This document shows, piece after piece, positions 25,227 through 36,146 of a stretch of DNA of 64,000 nucleotides. The DNA is from Leptospiraceae bacterium. GTDB lineage: Bacteria > Spirochaetota > Leptospiria > Leptospirales > Leptospiraceae. The notes beneath the pieces were generated by a model, which did no database searches, was not told where the DNA came from, and saw only the letters and a program-made list of their open reading frames with translations. The stretch is taken from NCBI GenBank assembly GCA_015075105.1, contig JABTUZ010000001.1, positions 1,933,001-1,997,000 of the forward strand. The letters run 5' to 3'. How positions within the stretch are numbered: position 1 is the first letter of the stretch; each line of letters opens with the position of its first letter. The translations under genes were made by a program, and so were the position numbers.

Positions 25227-26825
25227 TTAATTCACATCCGGAACAAGAGAATTTACGTCAATTTTGTATTTATCAAATAAAGAATTCTTTGCCAACTCAT
25301 ATCTAAGTACATCTATATTAAAATTGATTTTTGCCTGAGTCAATTGTAATTGATTTTGAATCACTGTGTCCAACGCATTCTTTACGGCAACTGCAGTAAA
25401 CCTTCCTTTTCTGAAACTGCTTAGTATTCCATTGTAGTAGGACTCAGCGTCTCTATAGGACTGTATCGAATTCTGCAAGATTCTGTGGTTTGCTTCAACA
25501 GAAGAAATTCTTGTTTTTATCTCGTCTCGAATCTCTTTTTTCAAATCTTCTTCACTAAGCAATGTTTGTCTAAGAGAAATATGTGCATCTCGAATCGTAG
25601 CTTTAACCCCGCGATCGGCCACAGGGTACACTAACTTCAACTGTCCGACTCTTTCTTCAAATTTAAAAGTAGGAATCCCAGAATTTTGGTTTGTAAAATT
25701 TTCTTGAGGTGAAATCAAGGTTTGACCTTTAGAAGAATAAGAGCCCATAGCGGTGAGAGAAGGAAGTGCACTATTCTCTGCATTTTTTATTGTCAAGTCA
25801 ACAATTTGTTTTTTTCTTTGCATATTTTTAAAATCAATTCTATTTTTAAAAGCGAACTCTAAATCTTTTTCGTAGTTCATTTCTGGAGGATTGTCAAATA
25901 ACTCTCCCGCCCCCGTAACATCTGAATCTGTCGAAAGACCCATTGCACGAATTAGTTTTCTTTTAGCTTCTTCTCTATCAACTTTTGCCTTCTCCATTTG
26001 ATTCTCTGCCTGAGAAACAAGTGCACTCCACTGGTTGACTTCAAATTTTTCGGATAGACCGATGTTTTGTTTTTGCCTTGTTAGATTTCTGATATTTTTT
26101 GCGTTGTTCCATAATTTCTCATAAGCTTTATAAGCTGCATCAGCCACAGAAAATCCCCAGTAATCCACAAGAGTCTGAACCACTGACCCGGATAATTTAA
26201 AAATCAACTCATCTCTTGTAATAGCAGCTTGATTTTCTAAGATCTTTTCTAAATTTCTATCCTGATACCCAAAAGAATTCTTCAATAACTCCTGACTTAA
26301 AGTTGCAGTAATCGCTCCTGTATAAAGTGGAGGAATTCCAAGAACTCTAAATCCCGCAGGAGTTGTACTCGGATCTTCAAATGCGTTTGAGTCAAATCTT
26401 GTGGTGCTTGCTTCTAATTTAAAATAAGTACCCGTAATAAAGATTTTTTCTATTCCGACACTTATCTTGTCATTTTGCGTTTTTGTTCCAGTCATTAAGT
26501 TCGATTGATTAAATGGTAGAACTGACTTTTGTGAGTCTAACCCTCCAAGAACTCTCCAAGTATATTTTGATTGGCTTTTCAATAGATTGGAGTCAGATTT
26601 TACAAGCTCGTATTCTATATTTTTTAAATTTACATTATTGGAAAGTGCGGTCACGATAGCATCTTTCAAACTAAGGAAATCAATTTTTTTCGTAGGTGCT
26701 TTTTTTTCCTCTTTAGAAATCTTTTCTTTTAAGGTGTTTGTCTTTTCTTGAATTGTATCTTCTGAAAATACTCCATAGCTTAAAATATACAATAGAACAC
26801 AACAAATTCTAAAAAAAACTTTCAT
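25227..26825 (-). CDS. TolC-family outer membrane channel
   Basis: Outer-membrane factor for an efflux or type I secretion system, 532 residues with a signal peptide. The internal repeat of the family is visible: long helices in each half (for example WSALVSQAENQMEKAKVDRE in the first, and AVKNALDTVIQNQLQLTQAK in the second) and strand segments between them. A charged Lys/Glu insertion follows the signal peptide at about residues 25-50. No pump or adaptor genes adjoin it; the next gene on the strand encodes the SH3 protein, so the substrate cannot be inferred. Confidence 0.88.
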   Translation of the reverse strand: MKVFFRICCVLLYILSYGVFSEDTIQEKTNTLKEKISKEEKKAPTKKIDFLSLKDAIVTALSNNVNLKNIEYELVKSDSNLLKSQSKYTWRVLGGLDSQKSVLPFNQSNLMTGTKTQNDKISVGIEKIFITGTYFKLEASTTRFDSNAFEDPSTTPAGFRVLGIPPLYTGAITATLSQELLKNSFGYQDRNLEKILENQAAITRDELIFKLSGSVVQTLVDYWGFSVADAAYKAYEKLWNNAKNIRNLTRQKQNIGLSEKFEVNQWSALVSQAENQMEKAKVDREEAKRKLIRAMGLSTDSDVTGAGELFDNPPEMNYEKDLEFAFKNRIDFKNMQRKKQIVDLTIKNAENSALPSLTAMGSYSSKGQTLISPQENFTNQNSGIPTFKFEERVGQLKLVYPVADRGVKATIRDAHISLRQTLLSEEDLKKEIRDEIKTRISSVEANHRILQNSIQSYRDAESYYNGILSSFRKGRFTAVAVKNALDTVIQNQLQLTQAKINFNIDVLRYELAKNSLFDKYKIDVNSLVPDVN

Positions 26826-26863
26826 AAAAACCTCCTACTCATTTAACCAAATCCGATACATTG

Positions 26864-27739
26864 TTATTTTCCAAGCGCATTTTTCATAGTAATCCCAACA
26901 TCTGAAATAGACTTACATACGTGGATACCTGCGTCTTTCATCGCTTTCATCTTAGACTCAGCAGTGCCAAGCCCACCACTAATAATTGCACCTGCGTGCC
27001 CCATTCTTTTTCCGGGTGGTGCAGTCTGACCAGCAATAAACCCCACAATAGGTTTTTTAATATTTTCTTTAGCGTATTTGGCTGCCTCTTCTTCACTTGT
27101 ACCGCCAATTTCCCCAATCATTACAATACCTTCTGTATCAGGGTCTTCATTAAACAATTTCAAAGCATCTGTGTGAGTAGTTCCAACTATTGGATCTCCT
27201 CCAATACCTATACAAGTGGATTGACCTAATTTCAGAGAAGTTAGTTGCCACACCGACTCGTAAGTCAAGGTGCCGGATCTCGACACCACACCAATCCTTC
27301 CCTTCTCATGGATAAACCCGGGCATTATACCAATCTTACATTCTCCAGGTGTAGTCAAACCCGGGCAATTTGGACCAATGAGTCTTGTCTTAGAATTTTT
27401 TAAAACACTCCATGCCTTTAACATATCGTGGGTAGGAATTCCCTCTGTGATACAAACTACAAGTGGGATCTCCGCAAATACACACTCAATAATTGCATCC
27501 GCAGCAAAAGCAGGAGGCACAAAAATTACCGCAGCATTGGCTCCCTCTTTATCAATTGAATCTTTGACACTATTAAAAATTGGTACTCCATGCTCAGACT
27601 TTTGCCCCCCTTTTCCAGGCGTAACCCCTCCTATTACCTTTGTGCCATACTCGATCATCTGAGAAGCATGGAATGATCCTTCTTTGCCTGTAATACCTTG
27701 AACTACTACTCTTGTGTTTTTATTTACTAATACTGACAT
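26864..27739 (-). CDS. sucD: Succinyl-CoA synthetase alpha subunit SucD
   Basis: TCA-cycle enzyme subunit that binds CoA and carries the phospho-His. 291 residues. Signatures: [24 protein letters not shown] (quoted in part) at the N-terminus, [48 protein letters not shown] and the active-site region [11 protein letters not shown] with the conserved His. It lies nine bases after sucC and is clearly co-transcribed with it. Confidence 0.96.
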   Translation of the reverse strand: MSVLVNKNTRVVVQGITGKEGSFHASQMIEYGTKVIGGVTPGKGGQKSEHGVPIFNSVKDSIDKEGANAAVIFVPPAFAADAIIECVFAEIPLVVCITEGIPTHDMLKAWSVLKNSKTRLIGPNCPGLTTPGECKIGIMPGFIHEKGRIGVVSRSGTLTYESVWQLTSLKLGQSTCIGIGGDPIVGTTHTDALKLFNEDPDTEGIVMIGEIGGTSEEEAAKYAKENIKKPIVGFIAGQTAPPGKRMGHAGAIISGGLGTAESKMKAMKDAGIHVCKSISDVGITMKNALGK

Positions 27740-27748
27740 ATCCTATCC

Positions 27749-28915
27749 CTATCGAATTAAACTAACAATTTTTTCTGCACCTTCCATCGCATGGTCTGCG
27801 ACAAAAAGCTTGATCCCACTTTCGGAAAGTAATTTTTTCCCTTCCTCTGCATTTGTACCCTTTAATCTGACTACAAGAGGTACTGTAATATTTACAGCTT
27901 TTGCTGCTTCAACAATTCCTTGAGCAATTCTCTCGCAACGCACTATCCCACCAAAAATATTTACAAATATACCTTTCACATTCGGATCACTCAAAATTAA
28001 TTTAAACCCATTTGTAACTGTATGAACATTGGCACCACCACCCACATCGAGAAAGTTTGCAGGCTCGGCTCCAGCTAACTTAACTATATCCATAGTAGCC
28101 ATTGCAAGACCTGCACCGTTTACCATACAACCAATGTTTCCGTCTAACTTCACATAGTTTAGGTTAAACTCACCAGCTTGAACTTCTAACGGGTCTTCTT
28201 CAGTCTTGTCTCTGTAAACTACAGTGTCCGGATGACGAAATCCTGCGTTTTCGTCTAAGTCTATTTTACAATCCCCTGCAACGATTTGGTTTTCCTTAGT
28301 CAATATCAATGGATTAATCTCAAGTAAAGAGCAATCCTCTGCTATATACGCTTTATAAAGAGACATGAAAAATAGAACAGCTGACTTGATAGACTCTTGT
28401 GGCAATCCAAGTGAATAGGCGAGTTGCCTTGCCTGATTGTCCTGAAGCCCGATACCCGGATCTACTACAATTTTCAAAATTTTTTCCGGGTGCTTTTCTG
28501 CGACCTCTTCAATTTCCATCCCACCCTCAGTAGATGCCATGATGATTGTTTTACGAATAGATCGATCCAAAAGAATGCTAATATAAAACTCTTTTGCAAT
28601 ATTTATACCTTGCTCCAAATATACTTTTAAGACTTTCTTGCCTTCGGGGCCTGTCTGGTGAGTTATTAACTGCATCCCAAGAATTTTATTAACTGCCGAA
28701 ATTGCTTCATCTTTTGACTTTGTTACTTTTACCCCTCCTCCTTTTCCGCGACCACCTGCGTGGATTTGAGCTTTCACAACTACAACAGATGAATGCTTTG
28801 CTACCTCGTTGTATGCACCATCTGCCTTTTCTTTTAAATCAATTACAACACCGAATGGAGTGTTTACGTTGTATTTCCTGAGTATTTCTTTTGCCTGAAA
28901 CTCGTGAATTTTCAT
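27749..28915 (-). CDS. sucC: Succinyl-CoA synthetase beta subunit SucC
   Basis: ATP-grasp subunit of succinyl-CoA synthetase, 388 residues, the normal length. Signatures: [76 protein letters not shown] (quoted in part), [19 protein letters not shown] and [16 protein letters not shown]. It is the first gene of the sucCD pair. With the citrate-synthase-like gene at 14766 this is a second TCA-related locus in the window, but the two are not linked. Confidence 0.96.
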   Translation of the reverse strand: MKIHEFQAKEILRKYNVNTPFGVVIDLKEKADGAYNEVAKHSSVVVVKAQIHAGGRGKGGGVKVTKSKDEAISAVNKILGMQLITHQTGPEGKKVLKVYLEQGINIAKEFYISILLDRSIRKTIIMASTEGGMEIEEVAEKHPEKILKIVVDPGIGLQDNQARQLAYSLGLPQESIKSAVLFFMSLYKAYIAEDCSLLEINPLILTKENQIVAGDCKIDLDENAGFRHPDTVVYRDKTEEDPLEVQAGEFNLNYVKLDGNIGCMVNGAGLAMATMDIVKLAGAEPANFLDVGGGANVHTVTNGFKLILSDPNVKGIFVNIFGGIVRCERIAQGIVEAAKAVNITVPLVVRLKGTNAEEGKKLLSESGIKLFVADHAMEGAEKIVSLIR

Positions 28916-29151
28916 ATTCGGGAGGCTTCCTTTTCTTATTACAAATTCTTAATTTTTGACTTTTTTAGGGTAAATCCTATTGTCATTCCTATAATCCTGA
29001 ATTCATTTATAAAATCAAGGGCATTTTTTCTTACTATGTTGAATTTAGTTTTAGGTTGCGTTTTTGTTTTTTTTTGTTTTTCGTCGGTTTTTGTCGTTTT
29101 AGTCTGTTGTAGCGGGTTGTTTTTCTCTTGGAGAGGTAAGCTCCCCCGCAA

Positions 29152-29539
29152 TCATGTGGTTACAGGGTGGAACTCCATTTCGAAGAATCTGCTGGGGAGA
29201 ATTATGTCCCATTCGGCAAGGTCAAGCACCAACAGAAGAGTAAAAAAGAGCGGTCTTTGTTGATACTAAGCCAGTCTGCAAGAACTCCAATTCAATCCAG
29301 TCCTCGTTATTTGGGTAAATTCTTTAACTTCTGCAAATTTTGCCCGACCTCTTGATACGCTTTCTTTACCCTCTCCATCTTCTCAAAGTCCCCCCAAAGA
29401 ATCACATTTCTGTATCTGTTCAGCAATGCGTGCAAATATTTTCGTCTCGAAAAACCCGTCGTTCTTCTATTGAACTCGTCCATATATTTTGCTGGAACAA
29501 GCAAGCTCGATTGGGTTTCTGTAAATTTTTGTGGTTCAT
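29152..29539 (-). pseudogene. Decayed DUF1564 gene
   Basis: Remnant of a DUF1564-type protein, a paralogous family I know only from Leptospira. The ATG at 29539 has a fine ribosome site (AGGAGA), but the frame shifts after about a dozen codons. The core reads in a second frame (LLVPAKYMDEFNRR, FSRRKYLHALLNRYRNVI, KKAYQEVGQNLQK). An extra C near 29310 shifts to a third (PNNEDWIELEFLQTG). A further shift is needed for LVLDLAEWDIILPSRFFEME before the stop at 29152. At least three frameshifts in under 400 bases mark it as dead. Confidence 0.8.
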
Positions 29540-29634
29540 AAATTTCTCCTAAAGTAAATTTTTCTACTCTCCTTTATAAGGTAAAAAAAGTTTGCTTTAG
29601 AAAAAAAATTTTTGCAATTTTTGGAAAATTTTTT

Positions 29635-30080
29635 TAGCTTTTACAGAAAAAGTCCCAAATCTACACTAAATGCGTAATCTCTTGAAATTCCCTAAAAAAG
29701 TGGAGTTCCCACATTTTTGCATACAAAGTGAAAAATCTGTACTAAATGCGAAATTTCAAAAACTCTACTAAAGCTCAAAACCTCATCCTAAAAGATGAAC
29801 CTATTTGCAAAGATTCTACCTCTACGATTTCCGACCTCAGACTTCAGGCATCAGTCCTCCGAATTGGAGTTCCCACATTTTTGCGTGAAAGGTGAACAAT
29901 TGGTATAAAACATGCACTTTACTGAAAAAAGTGGAGATCCCACATTTTTGCACGAAAAGTGTAAAATCTGTACTAAAAAGATAATTCTCTGAACTATTCT
30001 AAAGCTCAAAACCACTCGTAAAAGATAAATCAAATAAAAAAAATTACCAACTTCTCTATTTCAGTCATCAGTCTTCAGAA
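29635..30080. repeat. Dispersed hairpin repeat, array C (divergent copies)
   Basis: Non-coding stretch between the DUF1564 pseudogene and the lipoprotein gene, related to arrays A and B. GGAGTTCCCACATTTTTGC occurs near 29701 and 29867 and GGAGATCCCACATTTTTGCAC near 29935, each followed by a degraded hairpin core. GCTCAAAACC(T/A)C is present three times, and the CAGACTTCAGGCATCAGTCC tail near 29837 matches array A. The copies differ from each other far more than those in array B, so this is an older array. Confidence 0.75.
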
Positions 30081-30175
30081 TAGTTACCACTAATTCTAAT
30101 ATTTCAAACTAAAATACAAAAAATACTGGAAAAAAATTTACTCAAAATTACAAAGTAAATCTCAAGGAGACATTT

Positions 30176-31111
30176 ATGTTTTTAAATTTTTCTAAAATAT
30201 TTGTAATTTTACAATTATTTTTCTTTATCACTTGTTCTTCGCCACAAAAAGTGAAGACTGACACTTCATCAACATCCCAAAGCAAGCCAGAAATAGACCC
30301 AAAATATGTTCGACCAGTATTCAATAAAAAAGAACCACCTCTTTTTTCTCCTTTAGGTCTGTGGGCAAATGATGGATCTCAACCAAGAGAAAACGGATAT
30401 TACCAAGAAACTACAGAAATTTTTCCTCCCGATACAAATGGTCGCTACCCTTTTCGAGGCACTCTGTTAAAGTTAAATCTCGCAAAAACAGAGCAAGTCG
30501 AGGCGATCAATGAAGGTTATGCTGAGGTCAGCGGAATGGAAATTATAATCAACTTTGAAAAGCAAAAAGTTCGGAGAAGAACTGCATCTTCCGAAGATGC
30601 TCTTTATCAAGCTCCTTATAGTGAGTGGAGAGATTTCCAATTGAATAGAGCCGAAAAATCTACTTTTAACATGCTAAAAAATAGATTAGACTTAGAAATC
30701 TATTTTGAAAAAGGGATTGCTACCTATTGGCAAGTCGATTCAAACGATCCAAATAAAGTAAATCAAGTAGGTACCTCTTTTACTATGCCTGCCGGAATTT
30801 TACGATACGCAAGAGTCGGGAAATCTGAATCTTCAGATGGTGGAAGAGCAAACGCAAAACCTGCAAAACTTCCCATTTTCTCTGGTGTAGTTTTTGATGT
30901 CAGGCCGGCCTCGAAGGAGATTATTATTACAAGCCAATATCTAAAAGATGTTCGCATTGGTTCAGTAGTAGATATAATAAATATGGAGCAAAAAAAAGAA
31001 CTCGGAAAAGCGAGAATTATTCAGATAAATTTTTCTAATGCAAAAGCTATTTTAATCTCCGGTGATTTTTCCAAGATTATGAGAAGTGATGGAGTCGTAA
31101 TTTACAAATAG
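30176..31111 (+). CDS. Unknown lipoprotein
   Basis: Predicted lipoprotein of 311 residues with signal peptide ending FITC (Cys near residue 20). The mature chain has a Ser/Thr linker and a domain starting FSPLGLWANDGSQPRENGYY. A C-terminal part (residues about 225-311) follows, with several beta-strands including GVVFDVRPASKEIIITSQYL and SVVDIINMEQKKELGKARII, which resembles a small SH3-like or FlgT-C-like barrel. I do not recognise the family. AAGGAG lies eight bases before the ATG. It ends next to the convergent ruvA stop with no gap, so the two transcripts must overlap. Confidence 0.8.
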   Translation: MFLNFSKIFVILQLFFFITCSSPQKVKTDTSSTSQSKPEIDPKYVRPVFNKKEPPLFSPLGLWANDGSQPRENGYYQETTEIFPPDTNGRYPFRGTLLKLNLAKTEQVEAINEGYAEVSGMEIIINFEKQKVRRRTASSEDALYQAPYSEWRDFQLNRAEKSTFNMLKNRLDLEIYFEKGIATYWQVDSNDPNKVNQVGTSFTMPAGILRYARVGKSESSDGGRANAKPAKLPIFSGVVFDVRPASKEIIITSQYLKDVRIGSVVDIINMEQKKELGKARIIQINFSNAKAILISGDFSKIMRSDGVVIYK

Positions 31112-31708
31112 TTACAATTTCTTTAAAACTGCTTTTATAATTTCTCCGGTATCTGTAAGGCTATTCTCTTTCAGAATACCGGTGATTTCTTTTCTGGCTG
31201 TTTTTTCTTCAAATCCAAGTTGAATAAGTGCAAGGACTGCCAACTCAATCTTATCGTCTTTCGTAGCCTGAAAATTCTCACCCTCAACTAAGAAGGCTTC
31301 AAATCTCTTTATATTTCTTTTCACTTCAAAAAGAATTTTTTCTGATGTTTTCCCCTTTACCTTTGGAATTTTTTCTAATTTTGTTTTATCTTCATTTACA
31401 ACCGCAAAGTACAATTCTTCAAAATTCATAAAAGATAATATCTTCAATGCCGTCAATTCACCTATCCCATTCAAAGATTTCATCACTTTAAACAATTCTC
31501 TATCTTTGTTGGATAGAAATCCAAAAAGTTTTTCAGCCCTATCTGAAATAGAATGATAGACATGCAAGTAAACTTCAGTGATATTTTTTTCTTTTAATTC
31601 AAAATAAGTTTTAAAACTAATCAATACCTCGTAAACGATACACCCGGTATCTATATTTAGAGAGTTTACTTCTAATTTTATAATTTTCCCTTTTAAGCCA
31701 CAAATCAT
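31112..31708 (-). CDS. ruvA: Holliday junction branch migration protein RuvA
   Basis: Junction-binding subunit of RuvAB, 198 residues. Domain I is an OB-fold starting MICGLKGKIIKLEVNSL. Domain II has two helix-hairpin-helix motifs (LNGIGELTALKIL and IPKVKGKTSEKILFEVK), and a C-terminal helical domain III (VLALIQLGFEEKTARKEI) contacts RuvB. The acidic-pin and hairpin spacing is normal. No ruvB or ruvC adjoins it. Confidence 0.93.
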   Translation of the reverse strand: MICGLKGKIIKLEVNSLNIDTGCIVYEVLISFKTYFELKEKNITEVYLHVYHSISDRAEKLFGFLSNKDRELFKVMKSLNGIGELTALKILSFMNFEELYFAVVNEDKTKLEKIPKVKGKTSEKILFEVKRNIKRFEAFLVEGENFQATKDDKIELAVLALIQLGFEEKTARKEITGILKENSLTDTGEIIKAVLKKL

Positions 31709-31972
31709 GTCTGTTATTCACCTTGTAAATTTACAATTCCATATATCGCATTATTTCAATAACGATTTTTTTTATTGATAGTCAATGGAATTTTACTTGA
31801 GTTTCTACGTATTTTCGATCATAGGAATATCTTTTACAGAAGTACCATTTATTATTAGAATATATTTCTTTACTTGAAATAATTTAACAGAAAATATTAG
31901 TAAATAACAAAGTGCATTTTAGTCAAATGAAAATTCACCAAATCATTCAAGAAATTTATACTCTAAAATACA

Positions 31973-32842
31973 ATGAAATTTTTTTATACAATTTTTTTTA
32001 AATATTTTGAATTCAAAAGATATTCCTATCTAAGGAATACACTTAACCTATCTCAAAACTCTGTCGTACTCGGAGGCCACCATCTGACCTATTTCAAGTC
32101 TCAAAATACGGGAAAGCCAGTCATTTTTATTCATGGGTTACTTGATGCTTCTTACGGTTTTCGAAAAATCGTTCCTTTAATCAAAGAAGAATACCAGATA
32201 TTTTTATTCGATATTCCTGGATTCGGTAAAAGTCCGATGCCAAAAATAAAATACTTATATCAGTTGGATATTTTTGCAGACCTAATCTACGAGGCAATTC
32301 TAAATCTTGGCTTAAAAAATATTACACTAATTGGTCATTCTATGGGAGGATTAATTTCTCAACACATTGCACTCAAAGATAAATTACAAAAAAACAATAT
32401 AGTAAAAAAACTTATTCTTATTTCATCCGGAGGGACTCCACACAAGAAAAGAGACGAAATGAAAGAAATTCTTTTTCCTGAAAATCGCCCTCAATTGCAA
32501 AGGCTTTTACGTCATCTCTACTACGAAAAATTTCCTGAGCCAAATATTTTTATTCAAAATATTTTGATTCACGCTTGGAATTCTACAGAATACAAATACT
32601 TAACTGAAAATACAATTAAAAGAGAGAAAGAAATATTTTTTGGAAATAAAATCGGGGAGGCTAAAATTCCTACCCTCATTCTTTCCGGGCTTCAAGATGA
32701 GATTACAACTCCCAAAATGATGAATACACTGGCGAATTATATAAAGGGAAGTAAACTTAAATTGATTCCTTACGCAAAGCACGCCATCCACTTAGAAAAA
32801 CCGGAATGTATCGCAAAAGAAATAAACGCCTTTCTAAATTAG
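31973..32842 (+). CDS. Alpha/beta hydrolase
   Basis: Serine hydrolase of the alpha/beta fold, 289 residues. The oxyanion strand VIFIHGLLDASYGF, the nucleophile elbow GHSMGG (Ser), the acid in LSGLQDEITTP (Asp) and the final His in YAKHAIHLEKPE give a complete catalytic set in the right order. The substrate cannot be deduced; family members act on esters, lipids or C-C bonds. The N-terminus has a hydrophobic stretch that could associate with membrane. It is convergent with mtgA, with 10 bases between stops. Confidence 0.87.
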   Translation: MKFFYTIFFKYFEFKRYSYLRNTLNLSQNSVVLGGHHLTYFKSQNTGKPVIFIHGLLDASYGFRKIVPLIKEEYQIFLFDIPGFGKSPMPKIKYLYQLDIFADLIYEAILNLGLKNITLIGHSMGGLISQHIALKDKLQKNNIVKKLILISSGGTPHKKRDEMKEILFPENRPQLQRLLRHLYYEKFPEPNIFIQNILIHAWNSTEYKYLTENTIKREKEIFFGNKIGEAKIPTLILSGLQDEITTPKMMNTLANYIKGSKLKLIPYAKHAIHLEKPECIAKEINAFLN

Positions 32843-32852
32843 ATTTTGCATT

Positions 32853-33461
32853 TTAGCTATTTTCTGGAAAATCTTCTATATCGTAGTTGTCGGGCTTTTT
32901 CAATATGTCTATAAGCGATCGTATTTGTGAGATATCCAATTCTTCAGGTGGAGTTTGAAAATAATACAAAGCCGCTGCATGCAATCCATAATTGCCATGC
33001 CCCCAATAAACAGTATTGATATAGTATTCCAAAATTTCTTTTTTTGAAATCTCTTTTTCCAAATCTACTGAAATTCTAATTTCTTTTATTTTTCTGTCTA
33101 AGGTTTTTTCTCTTGTTAAAAATAGAGTTCTTGCAAGTTGCTGAGTAATAGTCGATGCCCCTCTTAATTTTCTATGAAAAAGTATAAACTTGAAAATAGA
33201 AGAATGAATATCTTTTAATGAGTAGCCTTTGTGTGTAAAAAACCTTTTATCTTCAATACGAATAAGTGTGTTTACGGTATCCTCCGGCAAGCGATCTAAG
33301 CCGATCCAGTTTTCGGTTAGAGATTTAGAAGAATAATTCATTCTAAGCCAAAGAATTTCGCTATCTTTGAATATGAAATTCTTAAACTCAAAAAATTGTA
33401 AGCCAAATAGCGCGAGCGAGAGTAAGAAAAAAGAGTAGTAAAACTTTTTACTGATTCGCAT
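32853..33461 (-). CDS. mtgA: Monofunctional peptidoglycan glycosyltransferase MtgA
   Basis: GT51 enzyme that polymerises lipid II into glycan strands. 202 residues: one membrane helix near residues 7-25, then the GT51 motifs IRIEDKRFFTHKG (catalytic Glu), GASTITQQLARTLFL, and RKIKEIRISVDLEKEISKKE followed by ILEYYINTVYWGHGNYGLHAAA. There is no transpeptidase domain, so this is the monofunctional form. I chose the ATG at 33461 over one at 33521 because AGGAGC lies just upstream and the protein then begins at its membrane anchor. Confidence 0.9.
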   Translation of the reverse strand: MRISKKFYYSFFLLSLALFGLQFFEFKNFIFKDSEILWLRMNYSSKSLTENWIGLDRLPEDTVNTLIRIEDKRFFTHKGYSLKDIHSSIFKFILFHRKLRGASTITQQLARTLFLTREKTLDRKIKEIRISVDLEKEISKKEILEYYINTVYWGHGNYGLHAAALYYFQTPPEELDISQIRSLIDILKKPDNYDIEDFPENS

Positions 33462-33654
33462 AATATTTCGCTCCTGAGACTTCCAGAGTGTATTTTCACT
33501 TATTTTTTTAAAATATTTCACTACAAGTAAATTTTAAGAAGACATAATCAGAAAAAAAAGTCATTTATTAAAAAATTATAAAAAAATCATTGCTATCTAA
33601 AGAAACAAGGGTTAAAATATCGATAATATTTCTATACCCTTGAGAGAAAAATCT

Positions 33655-34437
33655 ATGCGATATTTATTTTTTTTCAGTTTCTTAATCTCACTTACACTGA
33701 CCGCTGCACCGGCTACGATTACATTGGAAGAGCAGGAATTCAACAAACAAGTAGAAGCACTCCGCAAAGCTGGCTTTGCAGATATAGAAATCGACAATCT
33801 GCACGGCTCGATAGGGGAGTCGCTCGGAAAAATTAAAGCATTTGTGGACAAGGGGATTGATAAAAAGCACGCTCGTTATATTAACGATCTTCCTGAAACT
33901 GTCCCGGACGTATTCTCCAAAGACTCGGAAGGAAAATTGTATTTAGACTTGGAGCTTTTAAGAGGTGAGTCGTTCATTGATTACCCAAAAACTTACCTAT
34001 ACCAGTCGAGGGTTTACCTCTACCCCGGGCAAGACGGAAAAAGTATAGATAAGCTAATTCTTCAATTTAAGAGAACAAACTCTAAGGGAGAAGTTTTTAT
34101 CAGGGAAATGAGAAGACTTATCAATCCTTCTCCAAAAAGCATTGCAAGAACTGGAAACACAGATAAGCCGGACGACAACAGCGATATTTCTTTGGAGTAT
34201 TTTACAAGCAATGAAGGATCTGGACTTTGGCCGGATAATCCTATTCAAAAAGAAAAAGCAAGCCTTGTAAACCAATTGAATGACCCGGAAAATCTTTTAC
34301 CTTTTCAAAAACAAAAATCCATAATCGAAAAATACAAAGTAATTGTTCGATCCATTGACAAAGCAGTAAAGAAAAAACTTTACTTACTCGAATTAGACAG
34401 AAAAGTTATGGTCAGTAAAATGTTGGAGTTCTATTAA
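33655..34437 (+). CDS. Secreted unknown protein, mostly helical C-terminus
   Basis: A 260-residue protein with a cleavable signal peptide (cut near TAAPA, residues 15-20) and no lipobox, so probably periplasmic. It has an N-terminal helix pair (EEQEFNKQVEALRKAGFADI), a middle beta segment (YLYQSRVYLYPGQDGKSIDK), and a long C-terminal coiled stretch of about 55 residues rich in Lys and Glu. Leptospira carries periplasmic helical proteins of its flagellar sheath, but I cannot establish a relation from memory. I chose the ATG at 33655 over an in-frame TTG at 33640. It is convergent with ilvD, with five bases between stops. Confidence 0.72.
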   Translation: MRYLFFFSFLISLTLTAAPATITLEEQEFNKQVEALRKAGFADIEIDNLHGSIGESLGKIKAFVDKGIDKKHARYINDLPETVPDVFSKDSEGKLYLDLELLRGESFIDYPKTYLYQSRVYLYPGQDGKSIDKLILQFKRTNSKGEVFIREMRRLINPSPKSIARTGNTDKPDDNSDISLEYFTSNEGSGLWPDNPIQKEKASLVNQLNDPENLLPFQKQKSIIEKYKVIVRSIDKAVKKKLYLLELDRKVMVSKMLEFY

Positions 34438-34442
34438 AAACT

Positions 34443-36125
34443 TTATAATAAATTTGTGATAGCTCCATTGGTTGCAGACTGAACTAAGTGAGCGTATTTA
34501 GCTAATACACCAGTTTTATATCTTGGCTCAGGCTTTACCCATTTTTCAAAGCGCTTTTTAATTTCTTCGTCACTCAGATCTACACTGAGTAAATTCTGGA
34601 TTGCATCTATTGTAATTTTATCCCCTTCTTGCAATACTGCAATCGGTCCTCCAAGAGAGGCTTCAGGAGCAACGTGACCTACAACCATTCCGTGAGTTCC
34701 ACCACTAAACCTTCCGTCCGTGATCAAGCCCACTTCTTCTCCAAGACCCTTTCCTTGGATTGCTGCGGTAACGGCGAGCATCTCCCTCATCCCCGGTCCA
34801 CCCTTAGGGCCTTCGTAACGGATAACGATTACGTCCCCTTTGTTAATTTTATTAGATACAATCGCTTCAAAGCAATCTTCCTCAGAATCAAATACTCTAG
34901 CAGGCCCTGTAATAGAAAATCTTTTCAATCCGGAAATTTTTGCAACAGAGCCTTCTGGAGCAATATTTCCTTTTAAAATCACAAGAGGCCCCGACTTGTG
35001 CATAGGATTGTCAAATGACCTAACTACAGATTGTCCTTTTACAAGCCCTGGAACATCTTTTAGATTTTCTGCAATAGTTTTACCAGTGACTGTTATCAAG
35101 TCCCCATGGAGCATTCCTTTCTCTAATAGAGTTTTCATCACAGCTTGAACTCCACCTACCTTGTCCAACTCTATCATTTCATATTTTCCACCAGGTTTTA
35201 AGTCAGCGAGATGAGGAGTCTTTTTACTGATTCGATCAAAATCTTCTAAACTAAGCCCGACCCCAATTTCTTTTGCAATTGCAATCAGGTGAAGAACTGC
35301 ATTGGTAGAGCCTCCTAAGACCAACACTACAGTGATCGCATTTTCAAAAGCCTCTTTTGTGAGGATATGTTTTGGTGTAATATCTCTTCTCATTAATTCG
35401 AGTAGAGCGAATCCGGTTTTATAACAATCGTTCTCTTTTCTGGAGCTTACCGCAGGCATGGAAGCAGAGCCTGGAAGACTCATTCCAAGCGCCTCAATCG
35501 CAGAGGACATAGTGTTTGCAGTGTACATTCCACCACAACTACCCGCACCAGGACAAGCGTTTTGCTCTATTCTTACAAATTCTTCTCTGGATATTTTTCC
35601 TTCATTGAATTTCCCTACTGCTTCAAATATAGATACAATGTCTATTTCGTGTCCATCGCAGTGACCCGGTAAAATTGTACCACCATAAACAAATATAGAA
35701 GGTATGTCCAATCTGCAAAGCGCCATGAGACAACCCGGCATATTTTTATCGCATCCACCAAGGGCTACTACACCGTCAAATCTCATAGAATTCGTCACAA
35801 GCTCTATAGAGTCAGCGATCACCTCTCTCGAGGGCAGGGAAAATCTCATTCCCTCGTGACCCATTGCGATTCCGTCTGATACAGTAATTGTACCAAAAGT
35901 CTGAGCAATTCCGCCTGCCGCACGAATTCCTTCTTTTACTTTTTCAGCAAGACGATTAATATGAATATTGCAAGGAGTAATCTCACTCCAAGTTGAAGCA
36001 ATGCCCACCATAGGTTTTTGAAAATCTTCATCTGTAAACCCAACTGCTCTTAGCATGGCTCGATTGGGAGCTCTGTTGTCTCCCTCTGTAGTCATAGAAC
36101 TTCTTCTTTTTAGATTATCTGACAT
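34443..36125 (-). CDS. ilvD: Dihydroxy-acid dehydratase IlvD
   Basis: Fe-S enzyme of branched-chain amino acid synthesis, 560 residues, normal length. Cluster ligands and signatures are present: [32 protein letters not shown], and [19 protein letters not shown] near the C-terminus, with [16 protein letters not shown] in the middle. The N-terminus ([15 protein letters not shown], then [19 protein letters not shown]) is also typical. The zinc-ribbon gene follows closely at its upstream side. Confidence 0.96.
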   Translation of the reverse strand: MSDNLKRRSSMTTEGDNRAPNRAMLRAVGFTDEDFQKPMVGIASTWSEITPCNIHINRLAEKVKEGIRAAGGIAQTFGTITVSDGIAMGHEGMRFSLPSREVIADSIELVTNSMRFDGVVALGGCDKNMPGCLMALCRLDIPSIFVYGGTILPGHCDGHEIDIVSIFEAVGKFNEGKISREEFVRIEQNACPGAGSCGGMYTANTMSSAIEALGMSLPGSASMPAVSSRKENDCYKTGFALLELMRRDITPKHILTKEAFENAITVVLVLGGSTNAVLHLIAIAKEIGVGLSLEDFDRISKKTPHLADLKPGGKYEMIELDKVGGVQAVMKTLLEKGMLHGDLITVTGKTIAENLKDVPGLVKGQSVVRSFDNPMHKSGPLVILKGNIAPEGSVAKISGLKRFSITGPARVFDSEEDCFEAIVSNKINKGDVIVIRYEGPKGGPGMREMLAVTAAIQGKGLGEEVGLITDGRFSGGTHGMVVGHVAPEASLGGPIAVLQEGDKITIDAIQNLLSVDLSDEEIKKRFEKWVKPEPRYKTGVLAKYAHLVQSATNGAITNLL

Positions 36126-36146
36126 GAATATCCCCTAATTAATAAA

